A DNA stretch of 64,000 nucleotides from Chionis minor (lineage: Eukaryota; Chordata; Aves; Charadriiformes; Chionididae). The notes beneath the pieces were generated by a model, which worked only from the letters and a program-made list of their open reading frames with translations, was not told the DNA's origin and made no database searches. The position numbers were made by a program, and so were the translations under genes. Location of the stretch: NCBI GenBank assembly GCA_013398295.1, contig VZSF01001417.1, positions 730,322 to 794,321 of the forward strand, written 5' to 3'. Position 1 is the first letter of the stretch, and every line of letters starts with the position of its first letter. Of this stretch, positions 36,751 to 49,000 are shown piece after piece.

Positions 36751-39700
36751 GAGGAAGAAAAGATAATTACTATAAAAATAAGACAACCAACTTTTTTTAA
36801 TAGCCCAAGAGCCCTTCCCTTCTCAAGTTAAATTCCAGTGATAATATTTTCCTCTACAGACAAGATTTATTCAGCCTTTAGTCCTTGGAACAAAAAAAAA
36901 AGCTACAGATAACGAATGAAAATCTGACATATCCAACGTGACAGCAAGGCAAACAGATTTAAGACCTAGCTCATTTCCTCCATGTTTCAACTGTAATGAG
37001 ACTTTACAGGTGAACTGTGAGACCTGCAAACTGAGCTGGTCTCTTACGGTGCTCTTCCAGCTCTCATGGAATGCTCACACCAGAGAGAAATCAGAGATTA
37101 TCTGGCTCCATACAGTGGTTACGTGAAACCACGGAGCTTGTATTTTTGTTTCCTGGGGTTTGCAGCTTGGTTGGTGCATCAAGCGCTCAGCACACTTACT
37201 GCCCGCAGGCCCCTTGGGACAAAAATCCACATTACTGAAAACTAGGACTACTAGAATGTTAATGTTTTAGAAACCAGACTTGTCAAATCAATTAAATAAA
37301 TAATAATAAATGATATGATGTGTATTCAGATCAAAAGCTGAAACTTTTGAACCTCGAACCTCATATAATTTGCCATTTTGAACAAAACAGGGAAATTGAT
37401 TCCACAAAATGAGACTGATGCCATTAGCAGAACATCTACCGTAAAGAGTCACTTATTAAATATACACTGAGGCTTTGGTCTCTGCTTTTAAGAAATGGGG
37501 GTCCAACAGAAAAACCAACTGGAGAATTTACTCCTGCCCACATGGAGGCAAAATAGCATGTGGTCACCAAGCGGCAGAGCGAACAAGCAGCATAAGCCAT
37601 TACCTCAGATGGAGCAGAATTTGCTCTCCTCCAACGTCAAAGTAATTTTAAGTGACTAAAGACAACTGAAATTTTTAGATCAGCCCAACAGGTGGGTTCT
37701 CTGCTGCTGTATTAAGGATGTTGTTTCAAAGCAGTAGCTAGTGCCAAGCCTCAGTGCAAGATTCATTTTTGTTACAGCTATGCCTTGCAGGAGGCTAAAG
37801 GGCACAAAGTGGTAACTGACCTGAAAACAAGGTCCCATGGCTTCGAGGTTAGCTACATGTGGTAATTCCGGAACTGCTTCCAGAGCAGACTAGTTTAGCA
37901 CAGCTCCCACTGCCTTGGCTGTAGAAAGAAGTTGGCCGATGGCGATATTGCTGCCTTTAACAAGAATGTCAAGTTCAAATCAAATCTGCAGGAAGATTTT
38001 GGACTGACAGTCAGCCCTGTCACCAGGGCTCTGCTTGCCAGCATCAACTCAAATACCCTCCCATTTCCACGTAGCGCACCCAGCCGAACAACACGCTGCC
38101 CAATGCTGGATTTTTCAATGTCATTGCCACACTTCGCAGTAAATCAGAGGCATCACTTCCCAAGGCTCCACAATTTCACTTCTCCGAATTACCTATTTTA
38201 AACTGTCAGCACCAAGCAAGTGATGCCGGAGCTACCTTGATACTTATTTTCAACAGGAACAGCAGATAGCAGCATCTGTCAGGGCTGGGCAGGAACATAC
38301 TCTTCCTGATACTCAAAGCAGTCAACGTACATAGACACTTATCACTGTGTTTGTCCAACAAACCAAGCATGGATGGGAAGAAGCATCAACGCAAAACCTG
38401 AGCCTTCCTTGAACACCAAAAATTTCTCTTAGAAATATACTTATCTTGCAACATCCCTCTCACATCACCAATTTAAAATTAGTAAGTAATTTTTGATATA
38501 AAAATGTGAAAATAGTAAAAACAATATGATGTATAATACATGCAGCATGTCTGCCTGTTCAATACAGTATTTATTTAGCAAAGCTCATGATAAAGCTGCA
38601 CCAAAGTCACCCTAAAAAAATTTAGAACCAAGGTAGTGGTGCTGCAACCCACAGCTTTGTAATCACAGAGACAACTCTCTCTCTCCTGGACACTCGAGGC
38701 TTTCTACGCACCAGCTACAAGACAGAACTGCCTCCAATTAACCGTGAAACCTTGGCTCTCCTTGACAGCATTGCTCCAGCACAAAGCAGCAAACGAATGG
38801 AAGAGATGACAGCCTACACAGCCTAAAACAGCAGCTGTGAGGTACATACAGGTGGGCAGCGTATTTACAATAAGCCAGATTTTAAAATCCGAGATTATTT
38901 CATTGCAAACATGGTAATAAGGTTTTGAGCAAGAAACCCCCCACCTATTGTCATTTTGGATTTTTCTGTTATTATAGCTGCAAGCTCGCTAAAGTGTTCT
39001 TCAGTATTATATATTAATGATCCATCTCACAACTCCTCTGTTGTCAGCGTTTTCTTCTAAATCAGAGTATAACAGATACTGAAATCCTAAAAAACCTGCA
39101 GCTAGGCTCAGGCTTAGCTGGCATGGCCGATGAAAGATGGTGTTCTCTAAGAACGAGCAATTACTCTGAAGAAGTTTTAAGAGCGAACTTCGTTTAGCAA
39201 TTGTGGAGAGCATTTCTGAAGCCACGATTACCCTAGACTGACACAGTCGGTACAACTCGTAGTTTACTCACAATGGAGTACCCCAGTTTGTAAGACAAAA
39301 TGTTGCAGCGTTTCAGGAGTTTCACACAGTTTGATTGCATTTGTGCTATAATTAAGTTGCATTTACCCTTGCTTACCACCACCAAATAGACCCGGAATTG
39401 TAGCCCAACAGCTGAGCTGGCATAGGAGCCACAAATACTGGCTTTAAAAAGCGACCGCAAGAACTATGCTTACAAAAACAGACTTCTAAATGAATACTTA
39501 GAATATAGAAAATTTTGCACCACAAAAAACCCAACAAAAAGTTCAAAAGTTTCAACAAATTCACTCTACATTAGGAGGCCAAGTAAATTAACAATGTACT
39601 TGTGAGTGTAAAACTACTTTGCTCAAGGGGAAATTCTGCTCGGCTGATGAACATCTGAAAGACTTCAAAAGATTAATTAAATAATCCTATGGAAAACACA

Positions 39701-40879
39701 GTTGTTCCTTAATGCTCTTATAATGAAAAATACTAATTATGAATATATGCTAAACTCAGTGCGTGCTTTTAGAATTAATTTGGCAACTGTGACTTTTAGT
39801 TGTACCACTGATCGCATCACAGCTGCCTAGATTTTGTTTTTGGAGGGATTTATGAATTGAAGAACTCTATTTATTCACTACTTAACCTCTGATGCTCTTA
39901 TTGATTTCACTGTTAAGACAGGAGCTTTTCAAGAAAGCCTAAGGAAATAAAGAACTGTATCTATAAATGAGAAATTTGGTGTTGCTGCGGGGTTTTTTGT
40001 TTTGTGGTTTGGTCCCCCCAACAGCCACCTCCAGAGTTCTGAGAGGACCACCCAGGGTCAGAGAAGAAGCTGTGACCTTTCATTAAAGATGCACTGCTAG
40101 ATATTCAAGGAATCCCTATTAATCACGGACAAAACCATGAGAACAATTAGAGACCTTGAAGCAAGAGAAAACAATGACATTTCATGCCCAGCCCATTTGG
40201 GCTACCAGACTTTCAGAGAGTTTAAGTGTTGCATTTGCAATGCCCTCTATAGCCAGTGCCTGAAGTATATTTACCTCTGAATTACTGTGATCCCCAAGCC
40301 AACAAAGTCACGCCTACACGAGAAACAGACGCAACAGCCATACCCCAAAGCCCAGCCATACTGCTTTCGATCCAGCTACCACAATTCAAGCGTAAAAACA
40401 AAAGCAAGGAAGGCTCCCAGCCTCAAGATGAGGACCTGGGCCAGGACCTGGACTTAAGTGCAGTTACCCATTACCCTTTCACTGTTACTGCCACGTGCTC
40501 AGGAAAGGATCTGCCTCAGCTTCTACTGCAGTTCCATTCGGCTTTGCCGTGGAGGTGTAACCAGTCCAATTGCAACTACATGCACTACAACTCCCTTAAG
40601 ACATGACGTTTTTTCATTTACAAGGGTTTTGCCTTTAAAACACAAATTAATAGTAGGTTGGCATCAATACCTTCTTCCTACAAGTGGCAGTAACCAACTG
40701 CTATGGAAATAAACCAGAAGTAAAGCCACTGATAACCCAGTTCTCACACACATTTGTGCCCCACATTCGTAAGACTCTTCCTCAACGGAAATCGGAATTT
40801 AATACGGTAAATGCATTGCAAGGTCACCAACTCTGAATACTAAGAAAGAAATGTCGACGCTGTGCTTTTCCTTTTTTAA
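36751..40879. other. Intergenic between TAPT1 3' end and the PROM1 upstream region
   Basis: AT-rich sequence with no recognisable gene, containing A/T microsatellite-like patches (for example near 37287-37305). TAPT1 transcripts could extend here if a more distal polyadenylation site is used. Confidence 0.5.
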
Positions 40880-42778
40880 ACAAATATTACAAAATTGAAT
40901 TTTATTGAGTTTCACACAAGATGCACTTATAAAATTGATACAGAATGTCATTCAACAGAAAAAAAATGAAAGCAATTCCAAGCTTTCTTTAGCAACTGCT
41001 AAATAATTCAAAAACAAGATACACCAAATTGACAGATAATCTGAATTTCAATGTGTGAACATCTCCAATTAGTATAAAATACATCAAAAATTAAAGAATT
41101 TCAGATTTTTTCCCAGCACAAGTCCTCTTCTTTTGAGTATCATCCCTGAACAGTAACCACAGATTTCGGCCGTTACTCCAGCAGCTCCCGATGGGGGAGG
41201 AGAGGCTGAAAGACTGCAGCAAGAAGTTCCTACCAGAGCAGACCACGCTAACCTGTGTGGCAAAGCTACCTCATTACCAAGTCTGCTCAGATACACGGTA
41301 ACTCTGTCCAACTGTCTCCATTTGCTGTATTACTGTAGTCCTGCAAATTTCAGGGATTAGCATATACATTAAACTTTTACATGTTCATAAAGCAAACGAA
41401 CTTTGGCTTTCCCACTGTGGCAAATTATGAAATCAGCAAAAAGCAAATTTTGTCTTCATTTGTTCAGCACCGAAGTACTTTTAGACGATACCTTCCCTTG
41501 GAAAGTGAAACCGGTGCTTTCTTACGTATCTGAAAGGCATTTGAAGTTAATGCTGTGTTTTAACAATCTGTGAAGAATTCATCAATAACTAAAGGGTCTC
41601 CTCTGATGTAAATCTCAAGCCTAAGTTTTGAGCTCAAATTTATTCCATTCTTGGTCTGAGGATTCCAAACCATCTTTCATCAGTTCTTCCACAACTACAT
41701 CTCACAACAGAAATTAAGATGCATTGTAATGCTTAAAAGCGATCTTTGTAGATCTATAGTCCATCTACTTAAGTTTGGCTAAAACCAATCAATTAAAACG
41801 GGTAATTCTGATTTGACTGTCAGTATGAGCTTTTACAGGCATGTTCCCAGGCAAGTTAATACAGAGATGTCATTCTTATCAGCGTTAAACCCAAAATGCA
41901 GTGTAACATTCTTTTCTGCTGCGTTAATGCCATACATACAGTTCCAACACAACACTTGCTTGCTGCAATTAACACTGCCTTTCCTCAACATATAGAAGTG
42001 CCTCTTTATTACTTTTTCCTACAGCAACAAAAAATCCTCAGCTTTTAAAAATAATTTTATAAATAGTTTGCCTTGCAGGACACACAACACAAGAAATGAA
42101 TATGCTTCATATTGCCCAGTTAAGCAGAACCTTCCTTATTGTGATCTTTCCTTGGTGTTTAGTATTTAGATAAAATAGTATGCAGTAAGTCTTTCATTTA
42201 AAGGCAAAATTTTATTCTGATTACAAGATTTCCAAGATACATTTTGAGAAGATTTTTGTTGACAGAATAACTATCTCGACTTACTGTTTTATGTACCAAT
42301 GCTTTATGCGTTTGTTGATATAAGCACAAGTTTTGAATTCTGCTTGCAGATGTTTAATAAAACAAGGTAACAGGAAAGGCAAGCTTCTGGTCAAGTTGTC
42401 ACACGTTTCCAGGAATATCCTTACACTGGAGGGACCTTCATGAAAAGTAGTAGGTTCTGGAAGCATGGTTTCGTAATGCAGAACAGGATTATGCTTTTTT
42501 TTTCCAGTCTATTTTCCAGAAAAGTGATACTGCAGCTCTGCCACCAGGCTAGAGACTCACGATCCACCACATTTTCCAAGAGGCAAGTTAAAGATCACTT
42601 ACTTGACCTGACCAGATACCAAGCCAAGTTACTTGTAGAAAGAAATTAATATTTTTTGCCATTAATAATTTAAGTTTTTAAATAAATATTTATGTGCCTT
42701 TTTTGGCAACTGTCCATTCCGGTAGCATCTGCTGTCCCAACAGCTCAGTATCTTTAGCACATTGATTAAAAAAAAATC
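40880..42778 (-). other. TAPT1: TAPT1 3' UTR (predicted)
   Basis: About 1.9 kb follows the stop codon. The downstream limit is set by an AATAAA on the minus strand at 40906-40901, with cleavage expected about 15-25 bases further. Other AATAAA hexamers at 42216-42211, 42010-42005 and 41644-41639 could give shorter forms. The sequence is AT-rich and unbroken by repeats, as expected for a vertebrate 3' UTR. The end point is a prediction. Confidence 0.6.
40901..40906 (-). terminator. TAPT1: Polyadenylation signal AATAAA, likely distal TAPT1 site
   Basis: The plus strand reads TTTATT, giving ACTCAATAAAATTC on the minus strand. It is the last canonical hexamer before the sequence changes character, but a weak GU-rich downstream element leaves the choice open. 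Confidence 0.5.
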
Positions 42779-43008
42779 TTAGTCAATTCTGTTTCCACAA
42801 ATAGTAAACCTGTCTATCTCCAACAAGTCTTTCTTGGAAGACCTGTGTTTTAATTCTGAACTGTCTTGGCTTATATCTTTTTCTTCTCCATCAGGAGTTG
42901 TCAGAAATTGATCAGAATTGCTTGTTACAAGTAAAGATGGTGTGTTTTCCTTCTGATGCACAGGTTGATTGGTAACTAATGTAGATCCATTTTCATCTGT
43001 GGAAATTC
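42779..43008 (-). CDS. TAPT1: TAPT1 last coding exon
   Basis: The exon has acceptor TTCTAACAG|GAATTTCC, starts in phase 1, and encodes 76 residues and TAA at 42781-42779. It holds the cytosolic tail: a variable beginning (ISTDENGSTLV), then strongly conserved blocks such as QPVHQKEN, LLVTSNSDQFLTTPDG, ELKHRSSKKDLLEIDRF and the terminal TICGNRID. Conservation of the tail well outside the membrane domain suggests it binds a partner. Confidence 0.97.
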
Positions 43009-46000
43009 CTGTTAGAAAAGAATACAATGACAAAGATAATCATTAAGTTAAGACAGACATACTGATGCATCTGTAACATCCAGATTCACCCAAAGCTGTC
43101 CTGAGAAAGTGTGCTGCATCAAACCGGCAGAAGCAACGGAAAAATGCTTCGTGGAAGCCACTACCAAGCCATTACCTTCTTCTTAGTTTTACCATAAGAG
43201 ATTTCCTTTTCTAATTTGCTAAAAGGATAGAAAAATAATTCTACAGAAGCTCAGATAATGAGCAAGAGCATAAGCAGCAGATATTAGGACACACACTACA
43301 TTCTTCTGGTTTGCATACTCATTTTTGTTGGCTTAGGCAAAAATATTTTTGACAGTCATTGTGTGAATCACACAGATGTTTTCTACTGAACTAAAGGAAA
43401 GGAATCTCTGTAGCAGGACCTAGATGTGCCTAAACTTCTACATATGTACAATAAACTTGGCTTCTCTGGGGACAACTAATGAATGACTCATGCACTGCTA
43501 CACACTTTAACAGCACTGGCTCCTAAAGCAGTTCTATTAAAAATGTCTATTTTTATTCCTGCCTGTTACTCCAGCGGAACTGAACAGCAGCTCCATTAAC
43601 CTAAGATATTTGTCAGTAGTATCCATGTATTACTTTCACATTTTGCTAAAATATTTAAAGAATTAAAATGCACATGCAAATGACAAGGAATATTTTCTTC
43701 TTATTTACTATCTCCTTGTAAAGACTGAGTTATTATTTTTAAAGGAATCTGAAACAATCTGACTAATGAGGAGAGTACTGCAGACCAGCCCATGGGAACA
43801 CGATTTGTCAGAATCACAGGACTATCCAAATTACTACAAAAACTTTTTCTGTATAGCACCTCTTCACAGTATACCATCTACTGCTTGAAGGTAGATGGAT
43901 TACTCTCCACAGTCTTATGAAAGTCAAAGGTATTAAAGTTGCATCAAGAAAGGAGACAAGTAATGGTAATTGTAGAACTTTGTTACAAAGGTAAATATTT
44001 TCTAACCCAGCAGCTTCCAGAGAAAGCTGGTCAGCCTACAAACGATTACCAGTAATTAGCAGTTCCATCCTCCAAAAGCAAGTATAAAATTTTATCCTTC
44101 AAAATTTTAAACTGTTTCTGTGGATGAGGTGGAACTCTTCCGGAAAATAAGTTGACTTACACTGTTAAAATGACAGAAAATAGACCAGATTAATGCCCTC
44201 AACCTCATCCTAGTAAGAGATCGGTTGAGAGATTATATTGAAAAAAACCTGGTAAGTGGGCCACAAGGATCAATCAATACTGCAGAGCCCAGCAGTAATA
44301 ATGCAGACACATAGAAACTGGGTAGGGTAAAATCGTACTTTCACATAATTGAGGTTTCTAGTAAGTAAAGAGCTGTTAAAAGTTATAAACCCCCTTGAAA
44401 AACTGTTAAAAAATTGAGCTGTTTCATCAACAATCGAAGTTAAGGATATTCAGAGTAAAATCAGTAAACGCTTTTTGATTGCTACTTTATAAATCTGAAT
44501 CTTTCCATTTGAGAAATTAAGCATCTCTGCTGACTGACCTGGTAAAACTGCTGCTGCTTCAGCTAAAAATAGCACTCGGGATTTATTTACTGTGAGTAAG
44601 TTTAAGGGTCAATCTAAGTAAGTACAGCTTACTAAGCCTCATATCCAAGTGTAGTACTAGAATCTTTTATTAAGACTTTATCATTATGATAGTCGTCTAA
44701 TGAAATGCAAAAGACATTGAGACCAATTCATATTACATTCTTTCATGATGAAACTAAAGCAACTCTATGAATGTAAGCTATTTAAAAACAAATGTCTGCA
44801 CCAAGTTTCTGCATGATTTGGTTTGACACAGGTGAGAGAGATTTTTGACTGAAACACTGACAGATTCTGAACTCTACTACTGCTGGCGAGACACTATGAC
44901 GACTAATAAGCACCTTACATTTCAAGCTGTTCAGGTCTTTGGCAAGCAACAGAGCGAGCACAATAAAAGCCTCACTGTTAAGTTCTCCAGGGCTTTTATT
45001 GAGCTCTTCACACAGGAAGATACACAATCCAATTCAGTTGACGGGAACAATGAGGGTTTCTGTTTCCTTCTATAACGTGTCACAGCAATATAATAATGCC
45101 CTATTCCAATTATATATTAACCGCCAACGCCGAGGACCCATATGACAAAACCGCGCTGCACAGACTTGCAATGAAGCGAGTAGACACCAGCTGAAATTCC
45201 TATTTGGATTTCATAAAGCTTTTTGTTCACGTGTTCATGACAATTATAAGTAATTATGTCTATTGTGTGCCGTGTTTTACATTACTTTCTATACGGCATA
45301 CATAGATTGCTACCTTACTAAACTTTGGCACTGCCAGAGATGATGTGTAAATATTTACTTATTTGTGTAGTGACATGGCAGAAGGGGTTGGAGTAGATGA
45401 TCTTTAAGGTCCCTTCCAACCCAAATCATTCTATGATTATGATTTTCAAACACAAAAAGTGTGCTACTGTTCTGATGTTTCTATCACCTCCACATATCAG
45501 GGCAGGATCTCACCAGAGAAGCATTTATAACCAAAAAAATGCATGAACTAAAAGCAATAAATTCTATTATAGTTACAGACTTGTGTTCACAGCTGTGATA
45601 TTGTACATTTGAGGTCCAGCAATGTCATACATCTGATTCAACATTACATTTAGTCTGAAAGCACTTTTCACTACAGTTGAAAACAAAACAAGACAGTTAG
45701 GCTTACCTTGGGTAGATTTAAACGTGCTTTGCTGTTTGCCAGCCGGCTTCCCCGGCGTGGCAGTCTGGACAGGATTGAATAATTTCTCCTCCATTTTTGC
45801 CTCCTTTACATATTGACATGATTTCCCCAGCAATACAATACTGTTAAGGACTTTTAGAGATATTAACCTGAAAAAATAAAAGGATTTGTTTACATATTTG
45901 CATAAGCATATTAAAATAATTGCATATTATTCATATTGCAATTATTCATATTAAAGTAATTGCATTTGGTTACTCCTGTCTTGGAAGGATTAGCTAACAA

Positions 46001-49000
46001 ATTAAATCCCTTCAATAGCAAGATCAAAAGATCCTTTTCTCAACAATTTGTTTCAGATTCAATACTTAAATTTCCTATTTTTAATTATTTTTTTTCAGAA
46101 GGTATCTAGAGAAAAACATCGAGTTTTATTGTAGTTTAAAGAAAGGGCAAGGACAGTTAAGCAGTCATTTAATATATCAAATATTTAAACACAGAACTAA
46201 AAAGGGTCCTCAACAGTGCAAGTCCAAGTTAAACACACTGCTGTTAAAACTGTGGACTTAAGTGTCCAGCAAAGGATCACTAGGACTTTGAGCCACAAGA
46301 AAGCAAATATATCTAGCTTCCACTAATTACAGACTAATAAAAAGTCCTTTTACACATCACAAAAGACACTCTGTAAAAAGTCAACAAATCCAAAGAGGCA
46401 GCACTGCATTACCACCATAGCACAGTCCAGTTGATGGCAGATTCCTTTCCTGTTATCACTAATTTACAGTACAAACTTCAGCAAATCACCGAAGTCGCTT
46501 TTATACCTCTCTTCTCATCTGAAGAGCAGGAAGGTCTCATCTACCATCAAGTGCTTTTAGATTTCAACTCAAACAAGCTTTGTAAAATCTAGGTTCCATT
46601 ACTAGTATTACACAACGTGCAGACCAACGTCCACTCCCGAGGCAAAAGCAGAGGTGAAGCAGGTCAAGGCTCGCTACAGAACAACAAGGAAACTATCATC
46701 TATTCTCTGCAGGATGAATATAAATATTCTCCACACAAATCAACCTATGTAACAAAAGTGAACCAAATATAGACTCTAAAATTACCATCCACTCTCTGAA
46801 AACCTGTTTATCATGTACTTCACTAACAGACTAAAAAGAAGATGAAGTGAACATACACAGATTAAAATCCATGGAACAGGTCTAACTGCTTAATTGCGAA
46901 GTGACCCAAGTGCACTTCAGCAGCAGCTGCATTATCTCTCACTGCATTAGTGTAATCAGAACTTGTAAAACCAAAAAATGAAGCATGCTGCACTTCTAAG
47001 GAATTTTATGCAATCTATTTACTTGTAGAAGAAATTTAGAGAAATGGAAGAATGAGCAGAGCAGACCAATTTCAGTACTCAGAAGAAACTGACATTTTAG
47101 TATCCAAGCAACCACAAAGAAGTTATCATTTTATAGAAGATGAAAGCCATTATTCTCCACAATTTTATTAGGTTATCAGGACAGATTTTGTTTCTGAGAG
47201 TTGAGCAGCTCTCCTCCATTTTTAGTGAGTTTCAGAGGCTTTTTTCCCCTACACATTTTATGTAACAGGCTTTTGTTTTGAGAGAATAGGTGTTTACAGC
47301 ATGATTTGACTCTGATTTAATGAGATCAGAAGTTGAGAAGGCCATAAATCAACACTTTACTGTATCAGTTCCAGCTTCTCATGGAAAATTATGCAAGAAT
47401 TTCTAGCGACTCTCTTTTATTCTTTTCTGCCAGTCCACCCCAGGCTCAAATTTCTAACAACAATGTAAGTTTGCAGCTGTTCAAAACCCTAGAAAAAGAA
47501 AACTCAGGTTTCATAAGCTGGGCAAGACTCTTTAATAGGATAACATAATATTATAGTTGTTAAACATCAATACAAAATAACATCCTCCACATTATAGTCT
47601 CAATCCTTTGCCCAGTTAACTGTTTCAGATGTTATCACACTGTTTCTCACGTATCTATGCTACACTGATCTGATGAAAAGCTGAAATTTCCGTTCAGAAC
47701 ACGAATTACTTGAAAGATGTAAGAGGTGAGTAGCTCCAAATCTGCGATCATAGCAGAAGTAAAAACCTGTTCTCACTTCTCGATAAGGATGAAATCGACC
47801 AAAATACATTTACTCTTGTGACCTATGCCTTCCAGAAGCAGCATTTAATCCTTCATGTTAATCACATTACTTCTTCCTGCCCTCCATCCTCCCTCCAAGC
47901 CACAGAGACAGGGAAAAATCCAGGACTGGGCTGCAGCAGTGGAATGGCAGACGCAGGGAAATATTACATATGTTGGGAAAAAGGAAAAACCACTGAGCAG
48001 AATGAAGGTACTGAACTTGATACATCACAGCTTGAGCGTGATTACCAGGGGCTAGTCCTTTCAGGTATCTAGAGCTGGCTTTAGGGAGAACACGGGCCCA
48101 GCACGTGCATCTCACAAAGTCCTAGCTAGCTATTTGGCACTAAGAGATCTGTCTACACTGATGTGGACTACACGTATCAGACCAAGTTCTACCTTTTTTG
48201 CAGATCAAGGTCAGATTAGAGAGAAGTATCTATCTATTTATAAAAAAATGTGTGGTAATCCCATTCTTCTCATATTGTTTTGTAAAATAGCAGCTTCCTC
48301 TCTACCTGCTGAACCACTGCCCCAGCCTTTTACATCCCACGTGTTGCTGCCTTCAGTTACAAACGCAACTTGGCAGGGCACTGGAAAAGATATTCCCACA
48401 ATACCGTAGGCAGGTTCTCTGTGCTGCAGTGATCTGAATCACTTAATTCTTTATGATCAATTTTAGGAGGACTCTGTTACCAATCAGTACTGAGAGACAA
48501 CAAACGCTGGCACAGTTCAGTATGCAGCTTTCCTAGAAACTGGTCACCGCCATACAGTCTACAGCTAGTGCCCCAGGGCAGGCAAACCAGACTGGATTTT
48601 AAGTACAACTACTTGCATCTCAGAAGTACGTATCAACTGGTGAGAAGTTAAAGATAACACAAATATAAACTGACTCGGCAGTGAAGGAATACTCGCAAAT
48701 CATCAGTTTGGGAAAACAAATTGCCTAGGACATTATATTCCTTAACTAAGATTATTTACTGACCTCCCCCTTCCCAGAAAGCTGAGCCCTGCATTTACTT
48801 CCCCCCCACCCCCGCATATGGCAGCTTCTTAACACAAAGAAACCTTGCATTTAAATACCAGAGAGGAGAATTCATGATCTGCCCAGAGCACTTAAGCTGC
48901 TTGTTTTTGTTGGCACATTGAATCTTTCATTCTCTTCACAGAAAGTTTCATTCCTTAGAATTCAATTTCCCCTCTTATACAGAGGTATGGTGCTTGTCTG

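Noticed and set aside
42440..42649. 69-codon plus-strand frame
   Set aside because: It lies antisense within the predicted TAPT1 3' UTR and looks random.
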